A stretch of 64,000 bases of DNA, taken from contig NZ_CP075371.1 in the NCBI RefSeq assembly GCF_018459925.1, forward strand, positions 4,216,001 through 4,280,000, read 5' to 3'. Below, in pieces: positions 41,771 through 49,947 of the stretch. Position numbers and translations under genes: made by a program. The stretch is from Nocardioides aquaticus (GTDB taxonomy: Bacteria > Actinomycetota > Actinomycetes > Propionibacteriales > Nocardioidaceae). The notes beneath the pieces were generated by a model. It was not told the DNA's origin. It did no database searches and was given only the letters and a program-made list of their open reading frames with translations. How positions within the stretch are numbered: the stretch's first letter is position 1; each line of letters begins with the position of its first letter.

Positions 41771-42736
41771 ATGACCACCCAGCTCTCCCTGCTCACCCCG
41801 AGCGGACACCTCACCCTCGGCAACCTGCTCGGCGCGCTGCGCCCGCTGGCGGCGCGCCAGGAGGCGTACGACACCCGTGTCGGCGTCGCCGACCTGCACG
41901 CGATGACGACCGCGCACGACCCGGCCCTCCTGCGCGCCCGGACCCGTGAGCTGGCGGTGCTCCTGCTGGCCTGCGGGCTCGACGGCAGCACGCTGTTCGT
42001 GCAGAGCCGCGTGCCGGCCCACCGGCTGCTGACCTACCTGCTCGAGTGCGTGGCCACCACCGGCGAGCTCGGCCGGATGGTGCAGTTCAAGGAGAAGGGC
42101 CGTGCGGAGCCGTCGACGCGCGCCTCGCTGTTCACCTATCCCGTGCTGATGGCGGCCGACATCCTGCTGCACGCACCGCAGCAGGTGCCGGTGGGCGACG
42201 ACCAGCGCCAGCACGTCGAGCTCACGCGGGACCTCGCGCAGCGGTTCAACCGGGCGTACGGGCCCGTGCTCGTCGTGCCCGAGGTCGTGGTGCCGGCGGC
42301 GGGGGCGCGGGTGATGGACCTCCAGCGACCGACCACGAAGATGAGCAAGTCGGTCGGCGCGGACGGCGACGGCGGGGTGGTCCGGCTCCTGGACCCGCCC
42401 GCGGTGGTGCGCCGCAAGGTCGCCCGTGCGGTCACCGACTCCGACATCGGCGCGGACGCGGTGCGGTCCGACCGCGCCACGAAGCCGGGTGTCACCAACC
42501 TGCTCGAGGTGCTCGTCGCCTGCGGCGGGTCGGCCGACGGCGTGACGACCTACGGCGCGCTGAAGAAGGCGGTCACCGACGCCGTGGTGGCGGTCCTGGA
42601 CCCGGTGCAGCGGCGGTACGCCGAGCTGCTCGCCGCGCCCGACCACGTCGACGCGGTCTACGCCCGGGGCGAGGAGCGCTGCCGCGAGGTCACCGCGCCG
42701 GTCCTGGCCGCGGTCGAGCGGGCGCTCGGCCTGTGA
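41771..42736 (+). CDS. trpS: Tryptophanyl-tRNA synthetase
   Basis: Class I aminoacyl-tRNA synthetase, 321 residues: HIGH-type motif 'TPSGHLTLGNLLGALRP', 'YPVLMAADIL', 'VGDDQRQHVELTRDLAQRFN' and 'RPTTKMSKS' (KMSKS). ATG at 41771 has GGAGG upstream. The leader and attenuator suggest it is the inducible, antibiotic-resistant type TrpRS (as in Streptomyces trpRS1); whether a second trpS exists is outside the window. TGA abuts copy D of the 66-bp element. Confidence 0.95.
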   Translation: MTTQLSLLTPSGHLTLGNLLGALRPLAARQEAYDTRVGVADLHAMTTAHDPALLRARTRELAVLLLACGLDGSTLFVQSRVPAHRLLTYLLECVATTGELGRMVQFKEKGRAEPSTRASLFTYPVLMAADILLHAPQQVPVGDDQRQHVELTRDLAQRFNRAYGPVLVVPEVVVPAAGARVMDLQRPTTKMSKSVGADGDGGVVRLLDPPAVVRRKVARAVTDSDIGADAVRSDRATKPGVTNLLEVLVACGGSADGVTTYGALKKAVTDAVVAVLDPVQRRYAELLAAPDHVDAVYARGEERCREVTAPVLAAVERALGL

Positions 42737-42802
42737 CGAGATGACGCCCGCGGACAGCCGAGATGACGCTCGCGGCGCCTCGAGTTGACGGTTCCGGCGG
42801 AT
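42737..42802 (+). repeat. 66-bp dispersed element, copy D
   Basis: Units start at 42737, 42759 and 42781, the first directly after the TGA of trpS. Unit ends are GGACAGC, GGCGCCT and a diverged GGCGGAT. It lies between trpS and the convergent dehalogenase gene. Confidence 0.85.
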
Positions 42803-42832
42803 GCGCGGCTCTGCGGCTGTGGGGCCGGGAGG

Positions 42833-43786
42833 CTACGGCGTGACGGTCCGGACGAACGCGGCCACGACCCGGCCCAGCTCGGCACCGGCGTCCTCCTGCA
42901 GGAAGTGCCCCGCCCGGGCCAGCGTCGGGTGCTCGCGGCCCACCGCACCGGGCACGTGGCGCTGCAGCACCGGCGCCATCGCCCCGGTGATCGGGTCGGA
43001 GTCGCCGAAGGCGGTCAGGAACGGCGCGCGCCACTCCCCCAGCGCCGCCCAGGCCGCGCGGTTGGCCTCGGTCGACGGGTCGTGGGGCCGGGTCGGGACC
43101 AGCGAGGGCATCGCGCGCGGGCCGGCCTTGGACTCCTCGGTGGGGAACGGCGCGTCGTACGCCGCCTGCACGCCCGCGTCGAGCCCGCGCGCGCAGCCGG
43201 AGGCGACCAGGCGCCCGACGTCGAGCACCTCGGCCTTCTCCACTGCCGCGCGGAACTGCCACCACACCTCGGGCATGTCGACGTCGCCGGTCGGCAGACC
43301 GGTGTTGGCGGCGACCACGCGGGTGAAGCGGTCGGGGTGCTCGGCCACCAGGCGCAGCCCGATCAGCCCGCCCCAGTCCTGCCCGAGCAGGGTGAGCTCG
43401 CCGGCGTCCGGCCGCCCGAGGCCGAGGCGGTCGAGGACCAGCTCGCGGGTCCAGTCGACGTGGCGCTGGTAGGAGTGGTCCCGCGAGGACACCGGCTTGT
43501 CCGAGCGGCCGAAGCCGACCAGGTCCGGCACCACGCAGCGCACGCCGGTGGCCGCGACCTCCGCCGCGACGTGGCGGTAGAGGTAGGACCACGTCGGCTC
43601 GCCGTGCAGCATCAGCACGGTCGCCGCGCCGTCGCGCCAGCCGTCGGGGCGCACGTCGACGTACGCCATCCGCAGCGTGCCGCCGTCGGGGTCGGTGACG
43701 TCGGCGTACTCCGCCTCCCAGGTCGTCCCGGCGGGCAGGTCGGCGAGGTCGGTGAACCGGTCGTCGGGCGTGCGGTAGGTCTCCAT
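42833..43786 (-). CDS. Haloalkane dehalogenase
   Basis: Alpha/beta-hydrolase, 317 residues, resembling subfamily I (DhlA/DhmA) dehalogenases that hydrolyse haloalkanes to alcohol and halide. Nucleophile Asp with halide-stabilising Trp in 'LLGQDWGGLIG', oxyanion region 'LHGEPTWSYLYR', acid near 'FGDSDPIT' and catalytic His in 'AGHFLQED'. ATG at 43786. Monocistronic and convergent with trpS. An epoxide hydrolase is less likely because of the GQDWGG context. Confidence 0.85.
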   Translation of the reverse strand: METYRTPDDRFTDLADLPAGTTWEAEYADVTDPDGGTLRMAYVDVRPDGWRDGAATVLMLHGEPTWSYLYRHVAAEVAATGVRCVVPDLVGFGRSDKPVSSRDHSYQRHVDWTRELVLDRLGLGRPDAGELTLLGQDWGGLIGLRLVAEHPDRFTRVVAANTGLPTGDVDMPEVWWQFRAAVEKAEVLDVGRLVASGCARGLDAGVQAAYDAPFPTEESKAGPRAMPSLVPTRPHDPSTEANRAAWAALGEWRAPFLTAFGDSDPITGAMAPVLQRHVPGAVGREHPTLARAGHFLQEDAGAELGRVVAAFVRTVTP

Positions 43787-43827
43787 CGCTGCAGTCTGCC
43801 CGACCTCGCACCGGCTAGCGTCGCCCC

Positions 43828-44244
43828 GTGGACCCGACGACCGCGCTCCTCGCCGCGAGCGCCGCGCACGCCGGCTTCTCGGTCGTGGTCACCGTCGTGG
43901 TCTACCCCGCGCTGGCCGACGTGGCCCGCGGGTCGCCGCGCCAGTGGGCCGCCCGCCACGACGCGCACTCGCGGCGGATCGGCGCCGTCGTGGCGCCGCT
44001 CTACCTGCTGGTCGCGGCCGCCTGCGTGTGGACGCTGGCCACCGGGCCGCAGGGCTGGGCGTGGGTGGCGCTGACCGGCAACGCGCTCGCCGCCCTGGTC
44101 ACCGCGGTCCGCGCCGCGCCGACGCACGGCCGGCTGGGCCGGGAGGGCCCGGACCCGGGACTCGTACGCTCCCTGCTCCTCGCCGACCGGGTCCGCACCC
44201 TCGGCGCGGTCGTGGCGCTGGTGGGCTCAGCCCTCGCCGTCTGA
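43828..44244 (+). CDS. Four-helix membrane protein, hypothetical
   Basis: 138 residues, GTG at 43828, with four hydrophobic segments (about 5-28, 48-70, 73-92, 115-136). No characterised family recognised. Its end overlaps the convergent SRPBCC gene by 18 bp. Divergent from the dehalogenase with 41 bp between starts. Confidence 0.75.
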   Translation: MDPTTALLAASAAHAGFSVVVTVVVYPALADVARGSPRQWAARHDAHSRRIGAVVAPLYLLVAAACVWTLATGPQGWAWVALTGNALAALVTAVRAAPTHGRLGREGPDPGLVRSLLLADRVRTLGAVVALVGSALAV

Positions 44245-44838
44245 CGCCGCGCCACCCGAGCCGGCGTACGCCGCCAGCGTCCGCAGCTGTTTGCGCACCA
44301 TCGGCACGTCGCCCCAGGCCAGCGCGGAGGCCTTGGCACGGACGAGCGGTCCGCCGCCGGGCAGCGTCATCCGGCAGACCAGCCTGGTACGCGTACCGCG
44401 GGAGTCCCCGCTCGCGTCCCCGCTCGCGTCCCCGCCCACGACCGGCTCGGCGGCGTAGGTCGCGGCGAGCGGGCCGAACGGCAGGCTGCCGGCCGTGGTC
44501 GTCACTCCGGTCCAGGAGCGGCCCTCGTCGACCTCGAGCAGCTCGTAGACCTTGACCATCCGCTGCCCGGGCACGAGCCGGTCGGCGCCCGGGGTCAGGG
44601 TGCGCGGGCTCGGCCGGCCGAGGTTGTCGACGAGGTCGTAGGAGTAGGGCGCGACGGCGAGCTGGCAGAGCCACCGCCAGCAGGTGTCCGGCGGGGCGTC
44701 GGCCGTCACCGCGCGCGTCATCCGCAGCAGCGGCCGACCGGGGGCGCGGGCGGCGACCACGTCGTCGGCCGGGTAGCGCCGGGACGCCTCGTCGGCCGTG
44801 GCGCCCCAGACCCAGGGCAGGCCGCCCTCGCCGGTCAC
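44227..44838 (-). CDS. SRPBCC-type polyketide-cyclase-like protein
   Basis: 203-residue protein, probably of the START/SRPBCC fold that binds hydrophobic ligands ('VTADAPPDTCWRWLCQLAVA', 'YELLEVDEGRSWTGV'). A short DNA tandem repeat gives 'GDASGDASGDSRGTR' in the middle. Function unknown. GTG at 44838 overlaps the upstream DsbA-like stop (GTGA), so the two are coupled. The reading frame further upstream is a shadow. Confidence 0.75.
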   Translation of the reverse strand: MTGEGGLPWVWGATADEASRRYPADDVVAARAPGRPLLRMTRAVTADAPPDTCWRWLCQLAVAPYSYDLVDNLGRPSPRTLTPGADRLVPGQRMVKVYELLEVDEGRSWTGVTTTAGSLPFGPLAATYAAEPVVGGDASGDASGDSRGTRTRLVCRMTLPGGGPLVRAKASALAWGDVPMVRKQLRTLAAYAGSGGAASDGEG

Positions 44839-45551
44839 TTCTTCTGGCGGCGGCTGCCGGCGTGCCAGTCCTCGGCCTGGCCGGCCTCCTGCTCGGTGAC
44901 CCCGAAGGACGGCAGCTGCGGACGCTCGCGCAGGCTCCGCTTGAGCTCGGCGAACCCGGGGAAGGTGGCCAGGCCGACCACGTGGTCCCACAGCCGCAGG
45001 GCGTCCTCGTCGCTGGGCAGCCGGCTGATCACCGGCCCGAAGAACGCTGCGCCCTCGGGCGGGGCGACGTGCAGGATCGGGGTGCCGACGTCCTTGCCGG
45101 TCAGCGCCAGGGCCTCGTCGGTCTCGGCCTGGATCTGCGCGTCGCGGTCGGTGTCCTCGAGGTGGCGCACGAGGTCCTCGGGCAGCCCGGCCTCCACCAG
45201 GGCGCTGCGGACCAGCGCGTCGAGGTCGGTGGGGTCGTAGTGGTCGGGGCCGACCTCGAAGACCTGGGACGACAGCGCCGGGTAGAGCCGCGCCACCGCC
45301 TCGGGCCCGTGGTCGTCACGCACCTGGGCGCACACGCGGAGCATCCGCAGCCCCGCGGTGTGGCCGGCCTCGTACTCCGGCGGGAAGTGGCTGTCGTAGT
45401 CGACGTGCGCGTTCAGCAGGCGCAGCGAGATGAACCGCCACTCGACGGTGTCGCCGCGCTGGCGCTGCACGGTGCGCACCCACTTGCTCGTCATCCACGC
45501 GAAGGGACAGACGGGGTCGAACCAGAACCGGACGTCGGGCTGCTCGCTCAT
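44835..45551 (-). CDS. DsbA-family protein of the mycothiol-dependent nitroreductase type
   Basis: 238 residues, similar to M. tuberculosis Rv2466c: 'VRFWFDPVCPFAWMTSKWV', 'ISLRLLNAH', 'GTPILHVAPPEGAAFFGPVI' and 'FAELKRS'. Rv2466c is a mycothiol-dependent thioredoxin-fold reductase with a Cys-Pro-Trp-Cys active site; here it is Cys-Pro-Phe-Ala, so the resolving Cys is absent, suggesting a monothiol mechanism. ATG at 45551. Followed by an SRPBCC gene and preceded by repeat copy E. Confidence 0.85.
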   Translation of the reverse strand: MSEQPDVRFWFDPVCPFAWMTSKWVRTVQRQRGDTVEWRFISLRLLNAHVDYDSHFPPEYEAGHTAGLRMLRVCAQVRDDHGPEAVARLYPALSSQVFEVGPDHYDPTDLDALVRSALVEAGLPEDLVRHLEDTDRDAQIQAETDEALALTGKDVGTPILHVAPPEGAAFFGPVISRLPSDEDALRLWDHVVGLATFPGFAELKRSLRERPQLPSFGVTEQEAGQAEDWHAGSRRQKK

Positions 45552-45590
45552 GCCGTCATCCTGACGCCTGCCTGGTGACGGGGCCAGGGA

Positions 45591-45656
45591 GGTGTCCGGA
45601 AGCGTCACCTCGACGCGCCGCGAGCGTCATCTCGGCTGTCCGCGAGCGTCATCTCG
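45591..45656 (-). repeat. 66-bp dispersed element, copy E
   Basis: On the minus strand, units start at 45656, 45634 and 45612, one base after the TAG of proC. Unit ends are GGACAGC, GGCGCGT and GGACACC, matching the order in copies A and C. Confidence 0.85.
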
Positions 45657-45657
45657 G

Positions 45658-46464
45658 CTACTGGCCGAGGGCGCGGGAGCGGTCGCGCGCGGCCTCCATG
45701 GCGGCCAGGAACGCCGCACGCACCCCGTTGACCTCGAGCTCGCGCAGCGCGCTGGCGGTGGTGCCGCCCGGGGAGGTGACCTGCTCGCGCAGGACCGTGG
45801 GGTGGGTGCCAGTCTCCTGGAGCATCCGGCCCGAGCCGACGACGGTCTGGATCACCAGGTCGGTGGCGGTGGCGCGGGGCAGGCCGAGGTGCACGCCGGC
45901 CTCGATCATCGACTCGACGACGAAGAAGATGTACGCCGGGCCGGACCCGGAGATCGAGGTGACCGCGTCCTGCTGCCGCTCGGGGATCCGCAGCACCTTG
46001 CCGACCGAGCGCAGCATCTGCTCGGCCTCGGCGAGGTCGTCCTCGGAGCAGTGCGAGCCGGGCGAGATCGCCGACATGCCCTCGTCGACCAGCGCCGGGG
46101 TGTTCGGCATGACCCGCACCACCGCGACCCCGTCGGGCACCCGCGACTCGATGAACGAGGTGGTGATCCCGGCGGCCAGCGACACGACCAGCTGGCCCGC
46201 GCGCAGGCTCCCGGCCAGCTCGGCGAGCACGTCGGCCATGTCCTGCGGCTTCACGACCAGCACGACGGTGTCGGCCCGGGCGGCCGCGTCGGCGTTGCCG
46301 ACCACGGCGACGCCGTACCGGTCCTCGAGCTCCTGGGCGCGCTCGGGCCGCTTCTCCCCGACCAGCAGCCGGTCGACGCGGCGCCCGGCGCGCACCAGTC
46401 CCGACAGCAGGGCCTCGCCCATGACCCCGGCGCCGATGATGGCGGTCTGCTTGTCCTGCACCAC
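45658..46464 (-). CDS. proC: Pyrroline-5-carboxylate reductase
   Basis: Last step of proline synthesis, NADPH-dependent. 268 residues with 'TAIIGAGVMGEALLSGL' Rossmann motif, 'VVLVVKPQDM', 'VRVMPNTPALV' and the C-terminal 'SGSGPAYIFFVVESM' and 'QVTSPGGTTASAL' signatures. GTG at 46464. Follows proline dehydrogenase by 13 bp in the same direction, an apparent pairing of proline synthesis and breakdown genes. In M. tuberculosis proC also sits near the Rv0500A/B genes. Confidence 0.95.
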   Translation of the reverse strand: MVQDKQTAIIGAGVMGEALLSGLVRAGRRVDRLLVGEKRPERAQELEDRYGVAVVGNADAAARADTVVLVVKPQDMADVLAELAGSLRAGQLVVSLAAGITTSFIESRVPDGVAVVRVMPNTPALVDEGMSAISPGSHCSEDDLAEAEQMLRSVGKVLRIPERQQDAVTSISGSGPAYIFFVVESMIEAGVHLGLPRATATDLVIQTVVGSGRMLQETGTHPTVLREQVTSPGGTTASALRELEVNGVRAAFLAAMEAARDRSRALGQ

Positions 46465-46477
46465 GGAACCGTCCTCC

Positions 46478-47416
46478 TCAGGACTTCGAGACCAGCGACC
46501 GGGCGAAGAAGGCCAGGTTGGCCGGCCGCTCGGCCAGGCGACGCATCAGGTAGCCGTACCACTCCACGCCGTAGGGGACGTAGGTGCGCACCGACTCCCC
46601 GTCCTCGGCCAGGCGCTTCTGCTCGTCGGGTCGGATGCCGTAGAGCATCTGGAACTCGTAGGTGCCCTGCGCGCGGCCGTAGCGGCTGGCCAGGGACGAG
46701 GCGATGTCGATCATCCGCGGGTCGTGCGTGGCGATCATCGGGTAGCCCTGGCCGGCCAGCAGCACCTTGAGGCAACGGACGTAGGACTTGTCGATGTCGA
46801 CCTTGTCGGTGAAGGCGACCTCGGCCGGCTCGGCGTACGCGCCCTTGCACAGCCGCACCCGCGAGCCCTCGTGCGCCAGCGTCCGGCAGTCGGCCTCGGT
46901 GCGGTGCAGCATCGCCTGCAGCACGGCCCCGGTCTCGGGGAAGTCCTGGCGCAGCTCGCGCAGCGCGGCCAGCGTCCGGTCGGTGGTGGTGTGGTCCTCC
47001 ATGTCGAGGGTGACCGTGGTGCCGGCGTTGCGGGCGGCGCGGCAGATGGTGCGGGCGTTCTCGATCGCGACCTTGGCGGCGCCCGCGTCCGGGATGGCCT
47101 GGCCGATCGCGGACAGCTTCACCGAGACCTCGGCGTGCCGGGTCAGCCCGCGCAGCGACAGCTCGCGCAGCAGGTCGAGGTAGGCCTCCACGGTCGCGTC
47201 GGCCTGGGCGCGGTCGGTGACGTCCTCGCCGAGGTAGTCCAGCGTCACCCGCAGCCCGTCGTCGACCAGGCCGGCGGTGGCCTGCACCGCCGCCGGGGTG
47301 TCCTCGCCAGGCACGTAGCCGTGCACGATCCCGGCCGAGACCGGCATCGTGCTGACCAGGCGCTTCACCCGGCCGCTGCGCGCGAGGAGGAGCAAGGGGC
47401 CACGGATCGGCGACAT
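46478..47416 (-). CDS. Proline dehydrogenase
   Basis: Monofunctional FAD-dependent PRODH, 312 residues, oxidising proline to pyrroline-5-carboxylate and passing electrons to quinone. Signatures 'EVSVKLSAIGQ', 'TLDMEDHTTTD', 'RVRLCKGAYAEP', 'MIATHDPRM' and 'TYEFQMLYGIRPDEQ'. ATG at 47416; the longer open frame upstream shadows pyrE. Lacks the DNA-binding and P5C-dehydrogenase parts of enteric PutA. Confidence 0.92.
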   Translation of the reverse strand: MSPIRGPLLLLARSGRVKRLVSTMPVSAGIVHGYVPGEDTPAAVQATAGLVDDGLRVTLDYLGEDVTDRAQADATVEAYLDLLRELSLRGLTRHAEVSVKLSAIGQAIPDAGAAKVAIENARTICRAARNAGTTVTLDMEDHTTTDRTLAALRELRQDFPETGAVLQAMLHRTEADCRTLAHEGSRVRLCKGAYAEPAEVAFTDKVDIDKSYVRCLKVLLAGQGYPMIATHDPRMIDIASSLASRYGRAQGTYEFQMLYGIRPDEQKRLAEDGESVRTYVPYGVEWYGYLMRRLAERPANLAFFARSLVSKS

Positions 47417-47445
47417 GCGCACACCGTACGCCGGGCGGTCGGCGC

Positions 47446-48015
47446 TCAACCCGCCCGGACGGCGTCCAGCTCGGCCTTCGTCAGCACCGCGCGGACCTCG
47501 AGCCCGACATCGGCCAGGGGGTTCTCCCCCGCGGGCGAGCGGTCGATCGCGCAGACCACGACCTCGACCACGGCGCCGGCCGCGCGCAGGGCGTTCGTGG
47601 CGTCGCGGACGGCGCCGCCGGTGGTGATCACGTCCTCGACCAGCGTCACCCGGCGCCCCGCGACGTCGGGACCCTCGGCGAGCTTGCAGGTGCCGTACTC
47701 CTTGGCCTTCTTGCGCACGAACAGCGCCGGGCGGCCGGTCATCGTGGAGACCATCGTGGCGATCGGGACGCCGCCGAGCTCCAGCCCGCCGAGCAGCTCG
47801 GTGCCGTCGGGCAGCAGCGGCACCATCGCCCGGGCGACCCGGCCGAGCAGGAACGGGTCGGACTCGAAGAGGTACTTGTCGAAGTACTCGCTCGCGACCT
47901 GCCCGGAGCGCAGCGTGAACTCCCCGGTCAGGCGGCAGCAGGCGTCGACGTCGGCGGCCAGCGCGGGGTCGACGGCGGGATCGGCAGCGGGGTCGTCTGT
48001 GGTCACGCGGGCCAT
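47446..48015 (-). CDS. pyrE: Orotate phosphoribosyltransferase
   Basis: Makes orotidine monophosphate from orotate and PRPP. 189 residues with 'SGQVASEYFDKYLFESDP', 'GGLELGGVPIA' and the PRPP-binding 'VTLVEDVITTGGAVRDA'. ATG at 48015 (MARVTTDD); GTG at 48006 has AGGATGG at better spacing and is equally possible. Divergent from the aminotransferase, 35 bp between starts. Confidence 0.93.
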   Translation of the reverse strand: MARVTTDDPAADPAVDPALAADVDACCRLTGEFTLRSGQVASEYFDKYLFESDPFLLGRVARAMVPLLPDGTELLGGLELGGVPIATMVSTMTGRPALFVRKKAKEYGTCKLAEGPDVAGRRVTLVEDVITTGGAVRDATNALRAAGAVVEVVVCAIDRSPAGENPLADVGLEVRAVLTKAELDAVRAG

Positions 48016-48050
48016 CCTGCCGCACCCGACGGCCCGGCTACGGTGGGCCG

Positions 48051-49241
48051 ATGCCGCCGACAGCACGCCCGACGATCCGGCCCGCGGCCCGCCTCGCGGG
48101 CATCCCGCCCACCGTCTTCGCGGAGATGTCGGCGCTGGCGCTGCGCACCGGCTCGGTCAACCTCGGGCAGGGGTTCCCCGACGTCGACGGGCCGGCGTCG
48201 GTCGTGGCCGCGGCGGCGCGGGCGATGGAGGACGGTGCGAACCAGTACGCCCCCGGCTGGGGCGTCCCCGCGCTGCGGGAGGCGGTCGCCCGGCACCAGC
48301 AGCGCCACTACGGCATCACGCTGGACCCGACGACCGAGGTCGCGGTGACCACCGGGGCCACCGAGGCCGTCGCCGCGGCCGTGCTCGGCCTGGTCGACCC
48401 CGGCGACGAGGTCGTCGTCCTCGAGCCCTACTACGACTCCTACACGGCGATGATCCAGATGGCCGGCGGGATGCGCCGCCCGGTGACGCTGCGGGCCCCG
48501 GACTTCCGCCTCGACGTCGACGAGCTGCGCGCCGCGGTCGGCCCGCGGACGCGGTACGTGCTCCTGAACAGCCCGCACAACCCGACCGGCACGGTGCTCA
48601 CCCGCACCGAGCTCGAGGCCGTCGCCGCCGTGGCGGTCGAGCACGACCTGGTCGTGATCACCGACGAGGTCTACGAGCACCTCGTCTTCACCGGCCACGA
48701 GCACGTCCCGATCAGCACCCTGCCCGGGATGGCCGAGCGGACCCTGACCATCTCCAGCGTCGGCAAGTCCTGGTCGTTCACCGGCTGGAAGGTCGGCTGG
48801 GCCACCGGCCCGGCCGCGCTGGTGGGGGCGCTGGTCTCGGCCAAGCAGTGGCTGACGTTCACCTCCGGCGCTCCCCTGCAGCCCGCCGTGGCGTGGGCCC
48901 TGGACGAGGAGTCCGACTTCCCGCGCCTGCTCGCCGCCGACCTCGAGGGCCGCCGGGACCTGCTGTGCGCCGGCCTGGCGCGTACCGGCCTCGACGTCCG
49001 GGTGCCCGAGGGCACCTACTTCGCCGTCACCGACACCCGGGCCCTCGGCTGGCCCGACGCACGCTCGTTCTGCGCCGCGCTGCCCGAGCGCGCCGGCGTC
49101 GTGGCGATCCCGATGGCGTTCTTCTACGACGACGAGGACGCCAGCAGGCACCTCGTGCGCTGGACGTTCTGCAAGCGCACCGAGGTGCTCGAGGACGCGC
49201 TGGCCCGCCTGGCCGGGGCCGACCTCGCGGGGCCCGGCTGA
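48051..49241 (+). CDS. Class I/II pyridoxal-phosphate aminotransferase
   Basis: Fold-type I aminotransferase, 396 residues: 'LGQGFPDVDGP', 'YAPGWGVPALREAVA', 'LNSPHNPTGTVL', 'ITDEVYEHLVF' and PLP Lys in 'SVGKSWSFTGWKVGW'. It most resembles the kynurenine/glutamine transaminase-like group that includes actinobacterial N-succinyldiaminopimelate aminotransferase (DapC); the substrate is not settled. ATG at 48051. Confidence 0.88.
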   Translation: MPPTARPTIRPAARLAGIPPTVFAEMSALALRTGSVNLGQGFPDVDGPASVVAAAARAMEDGANQYAPGWGVPALREAVARHQQRHYGITLDPTTEVAVTTGATEAVAAAVLGLVDPGDEVVVLEPYYDSYTAMIQMAGGMRRPVTLRAPDFRLDVDELRAAVGPRTRYVLLNSPHNPTGTVLTRTELEAVAAVAVEHDLVVITDEVYEHLVFTGHEHVPISTLPGMAERTLTISSVGKSWSFTGWKVGWATGPAALVGALVSAKQWLTFTSGAPLQPAVAWALDEESDFPRLLAADLEGRRDLLCAGLARTGLDVRVPEGTYFAVTDTRALGWPDARSFCAALPERAGVVAIPMAFFYDDEDASRHLVRWTFCKRTEVLEDALARLAGADLAGPG

Positions 49242-49251
49242 GGGTCGCCGG

Positions 49252-49926
49252 TCAGGCGGTGGGCGCGCCCTTGCGCGACTGCTCGGCGTACCACTCGTTG
49301 GCACCGCCGGTGAAGAGCAGCACGATCACCGCGACCGCGCCGACCAGCCAGATCACGGAGAACAGCGACGTGATGGCGAGCAGCGAGAACAGCGCCGCCA
49401 TCACGGCGGAGACGACCAGCGTGATCCGCGCCCAGTTGCGGCCCTTCATCGCCAGCGCGGCGAGCACGATCGCGATCACCGACCACACCAGGAACACCAG
49501 CAGGCCGATGACCAGGCCGGTGGCGACCCCGGACCCGGAGAACCCCTCCATGCCCGAGCCCTGCTGGAACCCGCGGTTGAACTCGCGCGCGATCTCGTCG
49601 CCGGCCACCGCCACCGCGATCATCGAGATGCCGAAGACCAGCACCATCAGGCCGGACAGCACGAAGGTCGTGATCGCCGCGGCCGTCACCGTGCCGGGTC
49701 GCCGGCGCGGGCCGCTCGGGGCGTAACCGCCGTACGGCTGGCCGTACTGCTGCTGGCCGTACTGCTGCTGCCCGTACGGGTTCGGCTGGGCGTACGGGTC
49801 CTGCGGCGCCTGGCCGTAGGAGCTCGGCTGGCCGTAGGGGCTCGGCTGGCCATAGGGGCTCGGCTGGGCCGGCTGCTGGCCGTACGGGTCCTGCGACGAG
49901 CCGTACGGGTTCTGCGGATCACTCAT
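49252..49926 (-). CDS. Pro/Gln/Tyr-rich DUF4064-like membrane protein
   Basis: 224 residues. The first 75 are a low-complexity repeat of 'PYGQP' and 'YGQQQ' units; then come four hydrophobic helices and 'GANEWYAEQSRKG'. Probably a cytoplasmic disordered tail on a four-helix membrane domain. Function unknown. ATG at 49926. Next to a second protein of the same plan (49948-51033). Confidence 0.75.
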   Translation of the reverse strand: MSDPQNPYGSSQDPYGQQPAQPSPYGQPSPYGQPSSYGQAPQDPYAQPNPYGQQQYGQQQYGQPYGGYAPSGPRRRPGTVTAAAITTFVLSGLMVLVFGISMIAVAVAGDEIAREFNRGFQQGSGMEGFSGSGVATGLVIGLLVFLVWSVIAIVLAALAMKGRNWARITLVVSAVMAALFSLLAITSLFSVIWLVGAVAVIVLLFTGGANEWYAEQSRKGAPTA

Positions 49927-49947
49927 GGCAGAACTGAACCACAGCGC

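Noticed and set aside
41605..41771. ATG at 41605 as the start of a leader protein continuing toward trpS
   Set aside because: That frame has no Trp codons and is Pro/His-rich; the GTG frame at 41613 has Trp-Trp and a stop inside the attenuator.
45575..49726. A 1,383-codon plus-strand open frame
   Set aside because: It runs antisense to proC, proline dehydrogenase and pyrE and out of frame through the aminotransferase; composition is low complexity with no family motifs.
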